Positions 6,341-12,916 are shown, numbered from the stretch's first letter. The stretch: 13,718 bases of DNA from DATHWB01 sp040902855 (GCA_040902855.1 JBBDWN010000154.1:1-13718); one strand, 5' to 3'. The notes: a model not told the origin generated them from the sequence alone. Numbers and translations: made by a program.

Positions 6341-7744
6341 GTCTCCCTGCACGATCTCTCCGAGACCCTCGACTTTGGCGTTGCGGACAGCCTGGGTGAT
6401 CTCGGCGCTGATGATCGAGGAGGCGGCCGCCGACATGGTCTGGGCTGCGTCCTCGAGGGACTCCTCCCCCGTCGAATACCCGAACATCGCAGCCAGGCCC
6501 TGGGGGATGGAACGGGTCGGCACCACGAGGACGTTCTTCGTCGTCAGGGCGTCGAGTTGCTCGGCGACCGGAACGACGTTCTTGTTGTTGGGCAGCACGA
6601 TCACGTGGTTGGCCGGGATCGACTCGATAGCCGAGAGCAGATCGTCCGCGCTCGGATTCATCGACTGACCTCCGATCACGACGCCTTGCACGAGCAGGCT
6701 CTCGAACAGATCGACCAGGCCACTCCCGGCGACGACGGCCACGACACCGACCGGAGCCACTGCGGCCTCCACCCGCGCTTCGAACCCCGCCTGCGGCGGC
6801 TCCGCGTGAGCGGCGGCTTGTTCGAGGAGATCGGTGACCTTGATCGCCCTGGGGGTTCCCGCGGCGATACCCGCTTCGATCGACGACCCGATGTGGTCGG
6901 TGTGGATGTGGCAGTTCCACTCACCGTCACCACCGACGATCACGATGGAGTCACCGAGAGCCGCCCAACTTTCTCGAAACGCCGGGATCGACTCTTCCGG
7001 TGCATCGAGGAAGAACATCACTTCGTAGCGGAGGTCGGCGACCGAAACCGCGCCGGTCGATTCGATCGCGTCCAGGTTCGCCGACATCGCCACGACGCGG
7101 TCGGGCAGCGACACGTCGAGCCCTGTCTGTTCGACGACGAAGGCCGCGAGCAGGAGGACGACGCCAGCGCCGCCGGCATCCACGACGCCGGCTTGGCGGA
7201 GAACCGGGAGGAGATCCGGAGTCCGGTCGAGGGCATCGACCGACCTGCGATAGACAGAGCTGAAAAATTCGGCCAGCCCGGTGCCATTCTGCGACGACTG
7301 CACTGCCTCCTCGGCCGCTTCCCGGGCGACGGTGAGGATCGTTCCCTCCAGCGGAGAGTTCACCTGGGCGTAGGCCCCCCGTGCCCCCTCGTGGAGGCCG
7401 GCCGCCAACTCGCGGGTGCCGACCGTGGCTCCGGAGCCGAGCGACGACGCCAAGCCTCGGAGGATGAGACTCAGGATCAGCCCGCTGTTGCCGGTGGCAC
7501 CGCGCAGGGAGCCGTCGGCGATCGCCCGGCCGACATCTGACATCGACGTCGCACCTTCGAGCTGGGCGTTGACATGACGCACCGTGGCCAGCAGGTTCGA
7601 ACCGGTGTCGCCGTCGGGAACGGGATACACGTTGAGCGCATTGATCGTGTCGCAGTGGACCGCCAAGAGATCCTGGTACCGTGTGAATACCCGCTTCAGG
7701 TCGTCCGAAGTCATGGTCGTCATGGTCACGTACGGCACCGCCAT
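6338..7744 (-). CDS. FakA-like DAK-domain kinase, ended by in-frame TAG
   Basis: Related to FakA, which uses ATP to phosphorylate fatty acids held by FakB so that PlsX and PlsY can use them; actinobacterial members are often called DAK-domain or DhaL-like proteins. The DhaL/DAK2 domain (about 13-205) carries LNVYPVPDGDTGSN (37-50), with Mg-ATP aspartates Asp44 and Asp46, and RGATGNSG (81-88). The middle domain has HIHTD (279-283), the likely catalytic His region. Later blocks are GGQSMNPS (358-365), LPNNKN and PTRSIPQG. The visible product is 468 residues and lacks the last domain because of TAG at 6338-6340. The start chosen is the ATG at 7744; ATG at 7723 or 7714 are alternatives, none with a strong Shine-Dalgarno sequence, and the frame stays open to 7960 upstream. 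No fakB is in the window, although plsX is in the same operon. Confidence 0.85.
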   Translation of the reverse strand: MAVPYVTMTTMTSDDLKRVFTRYQDLLAVHCDTINALNVYPVPDGDTGSNLLATVRHVNAQLEGATSMSDVGRAIADGSLRGATGNSGLILSLILRGLASSLGSGATVGTRELAAGLHEGARGAYAQVNSPLEGTILTVAREAAEEAVQSSQNGTGLAEFFSSVYRRSVDALDRTPDLLPVLRQAGVVDAGGAGVVLLLAAFVVEQTGLDVSLPDRVVAMSANLDAIESTGAVSVADLRYEVMFFLDAPEESIPAFRESWAALGDSIVIVGGDGEWNCHIHTDHIGSSIEAGIAAGTPRAIKVTDLLEQAAAHAEPPQAGFEARVEAAVAPVGVVAVVAGSGLVDLFESLLVQGVVIGGQSMNPSADDLLSAIESIPANHVIVLPNNKNVVPVAEQLDALTTKNVLVVPTRSIPQGLAAMFGYSTGEESLEDAAQTMSAAASSIISAEITQAVRNAKVEGLGEIVQGD

Positions 7745-7805
7745 CGATACGGCACTGTCACAAGAGTCCGGGACTCGGTCGTGGCACGGTTCGGCATGAA
7801 CGGCG

Positions 7806-7811
7806 AGTATA
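7806..7811 (-). promoter_or_regulatory. Candidate -10 box for the leftward operon
   Basis: TATACT on the minus strand, five of six matches to the TATAAT consensus, in otherwise GC-rich DNA. Transcription would start near 7799, about 55 nt before the ATG at 7744. No convincing -35 hexamer is seen at normal spacing. Confidence 0.35.
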
Positions 7812-7902
7812 CGAACGACCCCTCCGGCAGGCTCTCGCGCCGAACAATCGGAGATCAATGCGGTCTGGGTGGAATCGAAGGCGTCGCGATGACCGTCCCC
7901 GG

Positions 7903-7933
7903 TTGGGAGAGTCGCCGGCGACGCTGGTACCCT
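7903..7933 (+). promoter_or_regulatory. Candidate rpmB promoter
   Basis: TTGGGA (7903-7908) and an extended -10, TGG-TACCCT (box 7928-7933), are separated by 19 nt. A perfect 12-bp palindrome, GTCGCCGGCGAC (7911-7922), fills the spacer. A start near 7940 would leave a short leader containing the AGGAG ribosome site. The long spacer with an internal dyad resembles the layout of MerR-type promoters, but no regulator is identified. Confidence 0.4.
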
Positions 7934-7946
7934 TCCCGGCCGTCCC

Positions 7947-7951
7947 AGGAG
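7947..7951 (+). promoter_or_regulatory. Ribosome binding site of rpmB
   Basis: AGGAG, 7 nt before the rpmB ATG. Confidence 0.8.
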
Positions 7952-7958
7952 TTTCCCC

Positions 7959-8147
7959 ATGTCTTATCGCTGTGAAGTGTGCGGCAAGCAGCCGTCATTC
8001 GGAAAGAGTGTCAGCTTCTCGCACAAACGAGCCAACCGCCGGTGGCTGCCCAACATCCAGAAGGTGCGGGTCAAGCACGGCAATAACACCCGCCGCGCCC
8101 GTGTGTGCACCTCGTGCATCCGCGCCGGAAAGATCGAGAAGGCCTGA
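7959..8147 (+). CDS. rpmB: 50S ribosomal protein bL28, zinc-ribbon form
   Basis: Large-subunit ribosomal protein of 62 residues. It starts with [11 protein letters not shown] and continues [20 protein letters not shown], which is diagnostic of bL28. Cys5/Cys8 and Cys50/Cys53 make two CxxC pairs, so this is the zinc-binding (C+) form, like the bL32 of this window. The start has a good AGGAG site and the N-terminus is canonical. It is the first gene of the rightward unit, with the cold-shock-domain gene beginning two bases after its stop. The isolated, divergent placement beside the fakA-like and recG genes fits a known conserved actinobacterial arrangement; that last point is from memory. Confidence 0.97.
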   Translation: MSYRCEVCGKQPSFGKSVSFSHKRANRRWLPNIQKVRVKHGNNTRRARVCTSCIRAGKIEKA

Positions 8148-8149
8148 CG

Positions 8150-8365
8150 GTGCCCCAGGGCGTCGTCAAGACCTACGACCCCACGACCGGATACGGCGTC
8201 GTGGTCTCCGACGAAGGCGGCAACGAGATCTACCTGCGTCCTGGCTCCCTCAAGGGGTCGATCTTCCGGCTTCTACGCCAGGGTCAGCGGATCATCTTTG
8301 ATCTGACCACCGAAGAAGACCGCGGGTACGCCAACAACATTCGCGTCGGCCAGGACGGTTATTGA
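8150..8365 (+). CDS. Divergent cold-shock-domain (OB-fold) small protein
   Basis: A 71-residue protein with the length and pattern of a cold-shock domain: it starts MPQGVVKTYDPTTGYGVVVS, followed by EIYLRPGSLKG, then QRIIFDLTTEEDRGYANNIRV. Classical CSPs have GFGFI (RNP1) and VFVH (RNP2) with exposed aromatic residues for single-stranded nucleic acid; here they read GYGVV and IYLR, so two of the usual aromatic or His contacts are lost. Nucleic-acid binding is therefore plausible but altered. The GTG start at 8150 is chosen because it gives the CSP N-terminus and has AGAAGG 7 nt upstream, inside the end of rpmB; the open frame reaches back to 8105 within rpmB. It is only 2 nt after the rpmB stop, so the two are probably co-translated. 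Confidence 0.75.
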   Translation: MPQGVVKTYDPTTGYGVVVSDEGGNEIYLRPGSLKGSIFRLLRQGQRIIFDLTTEEDRGYANNIRVGQDGY

Positions 8366-8369
8366 TCCC

Positions 8370-8403
8370 GGCTCGACCGAGTCGTCCCGACGCGGGTCGA
8401 GCC
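8370..8403 (+). terminator. Candidate terminator after the cold-shock-domain gene
   Basis: A perfect 9-bp dyad, GGCTCGACC (8370-8378) with GGTCGAGCC (8395-8403), encloses a smaller CGTC/GACG hairpin (8383-8392). It begins 5 nt after the stop codon. There is no T-tract, as is common for actinobacterial terminators. Confidence 0.5.
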
Positions 8404-8439
8404 CTCTCGGTAGAGTCGCCTCCAACGTCCCCCGAGAGG
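8403..8439 (+). promoter_or_regulatory. Leader hairpin covering the ribosome site of the AsnC-like gene
   Basis: CCTCTCGG (8403-8410) is perfectly complementary to CCGAGAGG (8432-8439), with a 21-nt loop. The 3' arm overlaps the Shine-Dalgarno AGGAG (8437-8441) of the gene starting at 8450. A TAGAGT (8411-8416) inside the loop could instead be a -10 box, in which case the transcript would lack the 5' arm. Confidence 0.4.
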
Positions 8440-8449
8440 AGCACGCACA

Positions 8450-8686
8450 GTGGTTGTTCAGGCATACGTCCTGATTCAGACCGAGGTCGGTAAAGCCGCC
8501 CTGGTCGCCGAAGAAGTCCGCACCATCCCTGGAGTGGAGACTGCAGACGACGTCACCGGTCCATACGACGTGATCGTCCGCGCCTCAGCAGAAGATGTCG
8601 ATCAACTCGGCAAGCTGGTGGTCGCGAAAGTTCAGGCGATCGACGGCATCACCCGCACCCTGACCTGCCCAGTGGTCAACCTCTGA
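8450..8686 (+). CDS. Stand-alone Lrp/AsnC ligand-binding domain protein
   Basis: A 78-residue protein equal to only the C-terminal RAM/AsnC_trans_reg domain, without a helix-turn-helix. Visible features are AYVLIQTEVGKA near the N-terminus, VTGPYDVIVRA (35-45) and GITRTLTCPVVNL at the C-terminus. In full Lrp/AsnC regulators this ferredoxin-like fold binds amino acids and sets oligomer state. Stand-alone forms are common in actinobacteria and may modulate full-length partners; no partner is in this window. The GTG start has AGGAG (8437-8441) at 8 nt. It is 84 nt after the cold-shock-domain gene, behind a terminator-like dyad, so it is probably a separate or attenuated unit. It converges with ddl. 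Confidence 0.85.
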   Translation: MVVQAYVLIQTEVGKAALVAEEVRTIPGVETADDVTGPYDVIVRASAEDVDQLGKLVVAKVQAIDGITRTLTCPVVNL

Positions 8687-8696
8687 ACTGATCGTC

Positions 8697-8742
8697 GGAA
8701 CGCCCGGTCACCCGAGCTTGCTCGCGATCGACCGGGCGTTCC
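8697..8742. terminator. Bidirectional terminator-like dyad overlapping the ddl stop
   Basis: GGAACGCCCGGTC (8697-8709) and GACCGGGCGTTCC (8730-8742) form a perfect 13-bp stem, with an inner CGAGC/GCTCG hairpin (8713-8724). It lies at the meeting point of the convergent AsnC-like and ddl genes and includes the ddl stop codon and last 11 codons. No T-tract is present. The position fits a shared terminator. Confidence 0.65.
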
Positions 8743-9766
8743 TCAACGCCATCCCGTCCGCCCCGTGGGTGGAATAGCGCCTGGCCGAAGTCGCCTCGAG
8801 CTCGGCCACGACATCTCGAAGCAACTCGTCCCGACTGATCGGCGCCCACAGCGAACCGGACAACGAGCCCGGAATCGTGTTGATCTCGTTGACTCGCAAG
8901 TCGTCGCCCGAGAGCAGGAAGTCGACGCGAGCGATTCCCCGTATCCCGATCATCCGGGCGACGATCTCCGCCATTCTCCGAACCTCGCCATCGAGTTCGA
9001 CGGACAGACCGGCCTGGGGATTCGAAACCCCGCTTGACTCGTCCCAGGCGAGATACTTCTGCGTATAGCTGTAGACCCCGCCCGCACCCTGGGCAGGCTC
9101 TTCGATCATCGAGGTTTGGGGCGAGGGGTAGAAGCGGACCGCCACCTGCAGGTCACGAACACCATCCAAGAACGGTTCGACGACGGTGCCGTCGATGTGA
9201 TACGGCGAGGCTGACGCCAACGCCAGGGCGGTGGCGTGGTCGTCGACGACTTCGATCCCGATCGACGAACCCCCGAATCGTGGCTTGAGGATGTACGGAC
9301 CGTCGAAAGGCGGAGGCACTGAGTTCAACAGAACCCGAGGAAGCGTCGGCAGGCCGAGCCGTTCGACCGCGCCGCCGAAAGCCAACTTGTCCATGCCGAG
9401 GGCTGAACCCGCCTGGCCCGGACCGGAGTACCGATACCCGGCCAGGTCCAGCATGCCCTGCAGCGTCCCGTCCTCACCCGGACCCCCATGGGTCGCCAAG
9501 ACGATCACCGAAATGTCGAGTGGCTTCTTCTTGGAGAGGAACCCAGTCCCCGGCTCGGCGACGAACGACAGCTCGCGCGCCTTGCGGGGAGTCCCGTCGG
9601 CGAAGTCTGCGGGTTCCAGATCGTTTGGGACCAGGCGGAACCGCCCCGTCTTGTCCCAATAGATGGGGTGACAGCCTCCCAGGGTGCGCACGGCCATCAG
9701 ACCGGTGGTGATACTTATGTCATGTTCCGGCGACGGACCGCCGAAGAGCACTGCGGGAAGGGGCAT
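8708..9766 (-). CDS. ddl: D-alanine--D-alanine ligase
   Basis: ATP-grasp enzyme joining two D-alanines for the peptidoglycan stem peptide, in the cytosol. It has 352 residues, as expected. Motifs are GGPSPEHDIS (9-18, with the N-terminal catalytic Glu14), HGGPGEDG (93-100), LGMDK (123-127), KPRFGGSSIG (161-170), VDFLL (281-285) and NEINTIPG (293-300). Tyr232, Tyr234, Lys237 and Tyr238 in the omega-loop match the YDYxAKY pattern; the Tyr at the position where Phe is linked to D-lactate specificity suggests true D-Ala-D-Ala activity (inference). VEPFLDGVRDLQ replaces the more usual EEFIxGRE, so it is a divergent member. The ATG is 3 nt after the murF-like stop, without a clear Shine-Dalgarno sequence. 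It is the last gene of its operon. Confidence 0.93.
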   Translation of the reverse strand: MPLPAVLFGGPSPEHDISITTGLMAVRTLGGCHPIYWDKTGRFRLVPNDLEPADFADGTPRKARELSFVAEPGTGFLSKKKPLDISVIVLATHGGPGEDGTLQGMLDLAGYRYSGPGQAGSALGMDKLAFGGAVERLGLPTLPRVLLNSVPPPFDGPYILKPRFGGSSIGIEVVDDHATALALASASPYHIDGTVVEPFLDGVRDLQVAVRFYPSPQTSMIEEPAQGAGGVYSYTQKYLAWDESSGVSNPQAGLSVELDGEVRRMAEIVARMIGIRGIARVDFLLSGDDLRVNEINTIPGSLSGSLWAPISRDELLRDVVAELEATSARRYSTHGADGMALRNARSIASKLG

Positions 9767-9769
9767 GAA

Positions 9770-11278
9770 TCACGGATAATGGTCGGGGAGATCGTTCTCG
9801 TAGAGGATGGCGTCGCCTTCGACGAGGTTGTCTCGTATCCAGCGCACGGCTTCATCGCGAGTGTCGAAGACGATAACCGAGGAGATGCCTGCTTCTCGCG
9901 CCCCGCGAACCAGAGCATCGCGGTTGGTGCGGTTGACGACGATGAAGTCGGTGACCCCGGCTGCCCCGGCCGACAGGCCGAACTCTCTGTTCGCTTCTTG
10001 TTGGGCACCCCCGAGTTCGACCATGCCTGGTGTGACGACCACCTTCCGGCCGCCGGGCGTTCCCAGACCGGCCAGTAGACCGAGGGCGGCGGAGGCACCG
10101 GCTGGATTGGCATTGAAGGTGTCGTCGATGATGTCGAAGCCGCGTTCGGACCTCCCCACGGTGCGTCGGTGAGGTATCTCCGGAAGATCGCCCAGGCGAT
10201 CCGCCACCCGAGCCGGATCCAGATCGAGCGCCAGAAGCACACCGACGGCACAGGCGACGTTCACCGGATGCGCTCGGTCGACAGGAAACGAGCCGAGACT
10301 CGCACCGCGGACGGTCACCGCGCCGTCACCGGAGACCGTGACGTCGGCCGGGTTTCCCTCTGCCGACACGGTGATCACACGGCGGAGGGGCGACTCTCTC
10401 GATGCGATCTCCGCCAGAAGAGGGTGATCGATTGCGACAACTGCGACCGGCGCGTCCTCGAGGATCTCGCTCTTTGCCTGTGCGATGCGCTCGATCGTCC
10501 CCATCCGCTCGAGGTGCACCGGGCCCAGGGCCGTGATGACGGCCACATCGGGCGTGATCCACCGGCAAAGGTCGCGTATCTCCCCTGGCCCGTAGGTTCC
10601 CATCTCCGCAACGAACACCTCCGTGCCGGCGGCGAGCTGTTCGTTGATCGACCGGGCCAGCCCCATCCGGTTGTTGAAACTGGCAGGCGATGCCATCACC
10701 GAATGCACGCCTCCGAGCAGGTGAGCAATGACATTCTTCGTCGAGGTCTTGCCGTAAGAGCCGGTGATCGCCACGACGGTCGGGCCCACCCGCTGGAGGG
10801 CTGCCGCCGCCTGTTCGACCCAGCGATTCCCTTGCCTGCGTTCGTACGGGGCGACGAGGCCCAGAGACAGATCGATCAGGAGCGGTGTCGCCAACGGAAC
10901 TGCGACCACGAGCAACGCCAGTTCCGTCACGGCACCGACGACGACGATCGACACGGCAGTCAGACCGACGAACAAAGCGAGGCGTCGCATACGGTTCGTC
11001 CAGACGAGAGCCGACGTTCTCCCCCGAAGTCCCAGACCGATCGGGCCGATCACGGCAACGGCCCCTGTGATCAGACCCAAGAGAGGGACAAGCCACGCCA
11101 GGAGCACACCGAGGATGCCAAGCGCCAACAGAGACACGTTCCTGCCGTCCACCGTCCACCACAGTCGGGCGAATCGCGTCACGCCACCCAGGTAGTGCTC
11201 CCGCTGAGCGACTCGCAGCCACCGCAGGGCAGCCAGCATCGCGCACCCAGCCGACACTGCAGCGAGAACCCAGATCAT
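9770..11278 (-). CDS. MurF-like Mur ligase with N-terminal membrane domain
   Basis: The 502 residues fall into two parts. Residues 1-145 hold about five hydrophobic helices (2-20, 47-64, 66-84, 100-118, 119-140) in place of the usual cytosolic UDP-substrate domain 1 of MurF. From about 165 there is a Mur ligase core: P-loop TGSYGKTSTK (172-181), AEMGTYGPGEI (224-234), HLERMGTIERIAQAKSEI (255-272, with a Lys at 269) and the C-terminal block DDTFNANPAG (385-394) followed by PGMVELG (417-423), characteristic of MurF. MurF adds D-Ala-D-Ala to UDP-MurNAc-tripeptide, and the adjacent ddl supplies that dipeptide, supporting the assignment. However, the replaced domain 1 means the acceptor could instead be lipid-linked, or the enzyme could be another amide ligase. 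The ATG overlaps the hydrolase stop (ATGA). Confidence 0.8.
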   Translation of the reverse strand: MIWVLAAVSAGCAMLAALRWLRVAQREHYLGGVTRFARLWWTVDGRNVSLLALGILGVLLAWLVPLLGLITGAVAVIGPIGLGLRGRTSALVWTNRMRRLALFVGLTAVSIVVVGAVTELALLVVAVPLATPLLIDLSLGLVAPYERRQGNRWVEQAAAALQRVGPTVVAITGSYGKTSTKNVIAHLLGGVHSVMASPASFNNRMGLARSINEQLAAGTEVFVAEMGTYGPGEIRDLCRWITPDVAVITALGPVHLERMGTIERIAQAKSEILEDAPVAVVAIDHPLLAEIASRESPLRRVITVSAEGNPADVTVSGDGAVTVRGASLGSFPVDRAHPVNVACAVGVLLALDLDPARVADRLGDLPEIPHRRTVGRSERGFDIIDDTFNANPAGASAALGLLAGLGTPGGRKVVVTPGMVELGGAQQEANREFGLSAGAAGVTDFIVVNRTNRDALVRGAREAGISSVIVFDTRDEAVRWIRDNLVEGDAILYENDLPDHYP

Positions 11279-12012
11279 CGGTCCAGCATGCCGTCGATGG
11301 CGCGTCGGAGGTCGGACGGGGTCTGAGTGGGGACGAGGTGACCCACATCATCGAGGACGACGAGTACGACCGGGACCCCTCGCCCGTCGAGGATCGCCAT
11401 TGCGGCCCTCGCCACCTCAGGATCGACCTCGGTGTCTGCGGCGCCCCACACCAGCGCCACAGGAGCGGAGATCTGGGCCAACTCGGCCTCGTATGACTCA
11501 TTCACCGCCGTCACGAGAACTTCGCGCATCACGCCGGTTGCCGCCCGGTAGTCATTCGATCCTCGGCGGCGCCGCTCCCGCTCCATCCGATCGTCAGAGA
11601 CCAGACCTCTCCGATTCGCCCACCGAAGCGCCCGGAATACAAGGGCGGGACGCCGGGAGATCCCAGACCGGATCAGCGGAACTCCGGTCAGGACGAGTCC
11701 TTTCACAGGGACTGACGCCGCGAGACAGACCGCCACCCGTCCACCGAAGGAGTGCCCGACGAGGACGGGAGGTTCGGGCAGACCACGGATCAGATCCTCG
11801 AGGATTTCGGCATAGCCCCTGGCACCAGTCGAAGACGCGGGAGCCGGCGACGCGCCGAATCCGGGAAGGTCCACCGCGATCGCATCGAGTCCGTCGAGAA
11901 CGGCCGCGAAGTCTGCACCGCGCCTCCCCCAACCGTGCAAGGCGACGACGCGGGGAGGCCAGGAGCCGTGTGTTTCGGCGAAGACCCCATCCGCCACCGA
12001 CTTCAGCGCCAT
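11275..12012 (-). CDS. Alpha/beta-hydrolase fold protein
   Basis: A 245-residue alpha/beta hydrolase with all expected elements: oxyanion-hole HGWG (26-29), nucleophile elbow GHSFGG (86-91, Ser88), acid Asp193 in WGAADTEVD and catalytic His225 in DDVGHLVP. A cap region of about 115-175 is very arginine-rich (ERERRRRGS). No signal peptide is seen, so it is probably cytosolic. The substrate cannot be told from sequence; homologues include esterases, lipases and C-C hydrolases. The ATG at 12012 gives a sensible N-terminus with a weak GGCGGA 6 nt upstream. The frame runs open into the assembly gap, so a longer N-terminus cannot be excluded. Its stop overlaps the start of the membrane MurF-like gene, suggesting a linked envelope role (inference). 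Confidence 0.85.
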   Translation of the reverse strand: MALKSVADGVFAETHGSWPPRVVALHGWGRRGADFAAVLDGLDAIAVDLPGFGASPAPASSTGARGYAEILEDLIRGLPEPPVLVGHSFGGRVAVCLAASVPVKGLVLTGVPLIRSGISRRPALVFRALRWANRRGLVSDDRMERERRRRGSNDYRAATGVMREVLVTAVNESYEAELAQISAPVALVWGAADTEVDPEVARAAMAILDGRGVPVVLVVLDDVGHLVPTQTPSDLRRAIDGMLDR

Positions 12013-12051
12013 TGCGAGTCCGCCACTCCGTTGCTCAACCCGTTCCGAACC

Positions 12052-12151
12052 NNNNNNNNNNNNNNNNNNNNNNNNNNNNNNNNNNNNNNNNNNNNNNNNN
12101 NNNNNNNNNNNNNNNNNNNNNNNNNNNNNNNNNNNNNNNNNNNNNNNNNNN
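12052..12151. other. Assembly gap of 100 N
   Basis: Exactly 100 undetermined bases, the customary placeholder for a gap of unknown length. It hides the last codons of the enoyl-ACP reductase gene and anything between it and the hydrolase. The true length and content are unknown. Confidence 0.99.
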
Positions 12152-12906
12152 ACAGCATGGAATCCGGCGTCGACATGAATGATCTCGCCCGTCGTCATCG
12201 GCGCCCAATCGGACATGAGGACACAGGCCATCCGCGCCACCGGCTCAGGATTTGTCTCGTCCCAGCGCAACGGTGCACGCTCGTTCCACACCTCCCGAAA
12301 ACGATCGAATCCCGGAATCGACTTGGCTGCAACCGTGCCGAGCGGACCGGCGGAAACGGCATTGACCCTGATCCGATCCGGGCCGAGATCCCTGGCGAGG
12401 TAGCGGGTGACCGACTGCAGGGCGGATTTCGCCACCCCCATCCAGTCATACGCGGGCCATGCCTGGGTGTTGTCGAAGTCGAGCGTGACGAGGGAGCCGC
12501 CGTCTGTCATCAGCGGTCGCAATGCGACGGCCAGCGTCTTGTATGAGAACGCCGACGTCATGAAGGCAGTCGCCGCGCTCTCAGCAGGAGTCGTGAGGAA
12601 GTTTCCGCCGAGGGCATCGGCGGGAGCGAAGGCGATGGCGTGGAGGGCACCATCCACCCGATCCCACTTCGCCGACACCGATGCAACGAAGCGGTCGACA
12701 TGTTCGGGGTCGTTGATGTCGAGTTCGAAGACATCTGCCGGACTCGGGAGACGCTGGACGGAACGCTCTGTCAGACGGAGACCCCGACCGAAGCCGGTGC
12801 ACACCACCTCCGCCCCCTCCTCCTGGGCGATGCGGGCCGTGTGCCAGGCGATCGAGTCATCGGTCAGCACACCGGTGATGACGAGACGTTTCCCTTCCAA
12901 CAGCAT
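12152..12906 (-). CDS. fabI: Enoyl-ACP reductase, InhA/FabI type (C-terminus in gap)
   Basis: NADH-dependent short-chain reductase for the last step of each fatty-acid elongation cycle. 251 residues are visible; by comparison with InhA, only a few C-terminal residues are lost in the N gap. The N-terminus MLLEGKRLVITGVLTDDSIAW shows the divergent FabI-type nucleotide motif (TGxxxxxSIA). The active site has Phe144 in LDFD, Tyr153 and Lys160 (Y-x6-K) in PAYDWMGVAKSA, as in InhA. AGPLGTVAAKSIPGF (186-200) and LMSDWAPMTTGEIIHVDAGFHA end the readable part. AGGAGG lies 4 nt before the ATG and overlaps the upstream stop. Closer to InhA than to E. coli FabI by eye, but the mycolate role of InhA should not be assumed. 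Confidence 0.93.
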
Positions 12907-12910
12907 GTGG

Positions 12911-12916
12911 CCTCCT
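12911..12916 (-). promoter_or_regulatory. Ribosome binding site of fabI
   Basis: AGGAGG on the minus strand, 4 nt before the fabI ATG, overlapping the TGA of the upstream membrane-protein gene (TGAGGAGG). The overlap favours coupled translation. Confidence 0.75.

Larger units (their letters stand above)
7745..7958. promoter_or_regulatory. Divergent intergenic region between fakA-like and rpmB
   Basis: This 214-bp region separates the leftward operon from rightward rpmB and should hold promoters for both. It contains the candidate boxes listed separately. Although an open frame extends through it on the minus strand, the predicted residues there show no family similarity. Confidence 0.6.

Noticed and set aside
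7745..7960. 72-residue N-terminal extension of the FakA-like protein
   Set aside because: The residues before about position 7744 show no family similarity, and the stretch is the divergent promoter region shared with rpmB.
10169..11326. 385-residue plus-strand open frame opposite the MurF-like gene
   Set aside because: It is rich in Arg, His, Asp and Gln, typical of antisense GC-rich frames, and covers the clear Mur ligase motifs on the other strand.
11275..12906. Apparent 543-residue fusion of enoyl-ACP reductase and alpha/beta hydrolase
   Set aside because: The frame is continuous only because the 100-N placeholder contains no stop and happens to keep the phase. Each part has a normal start and domain length of its own.
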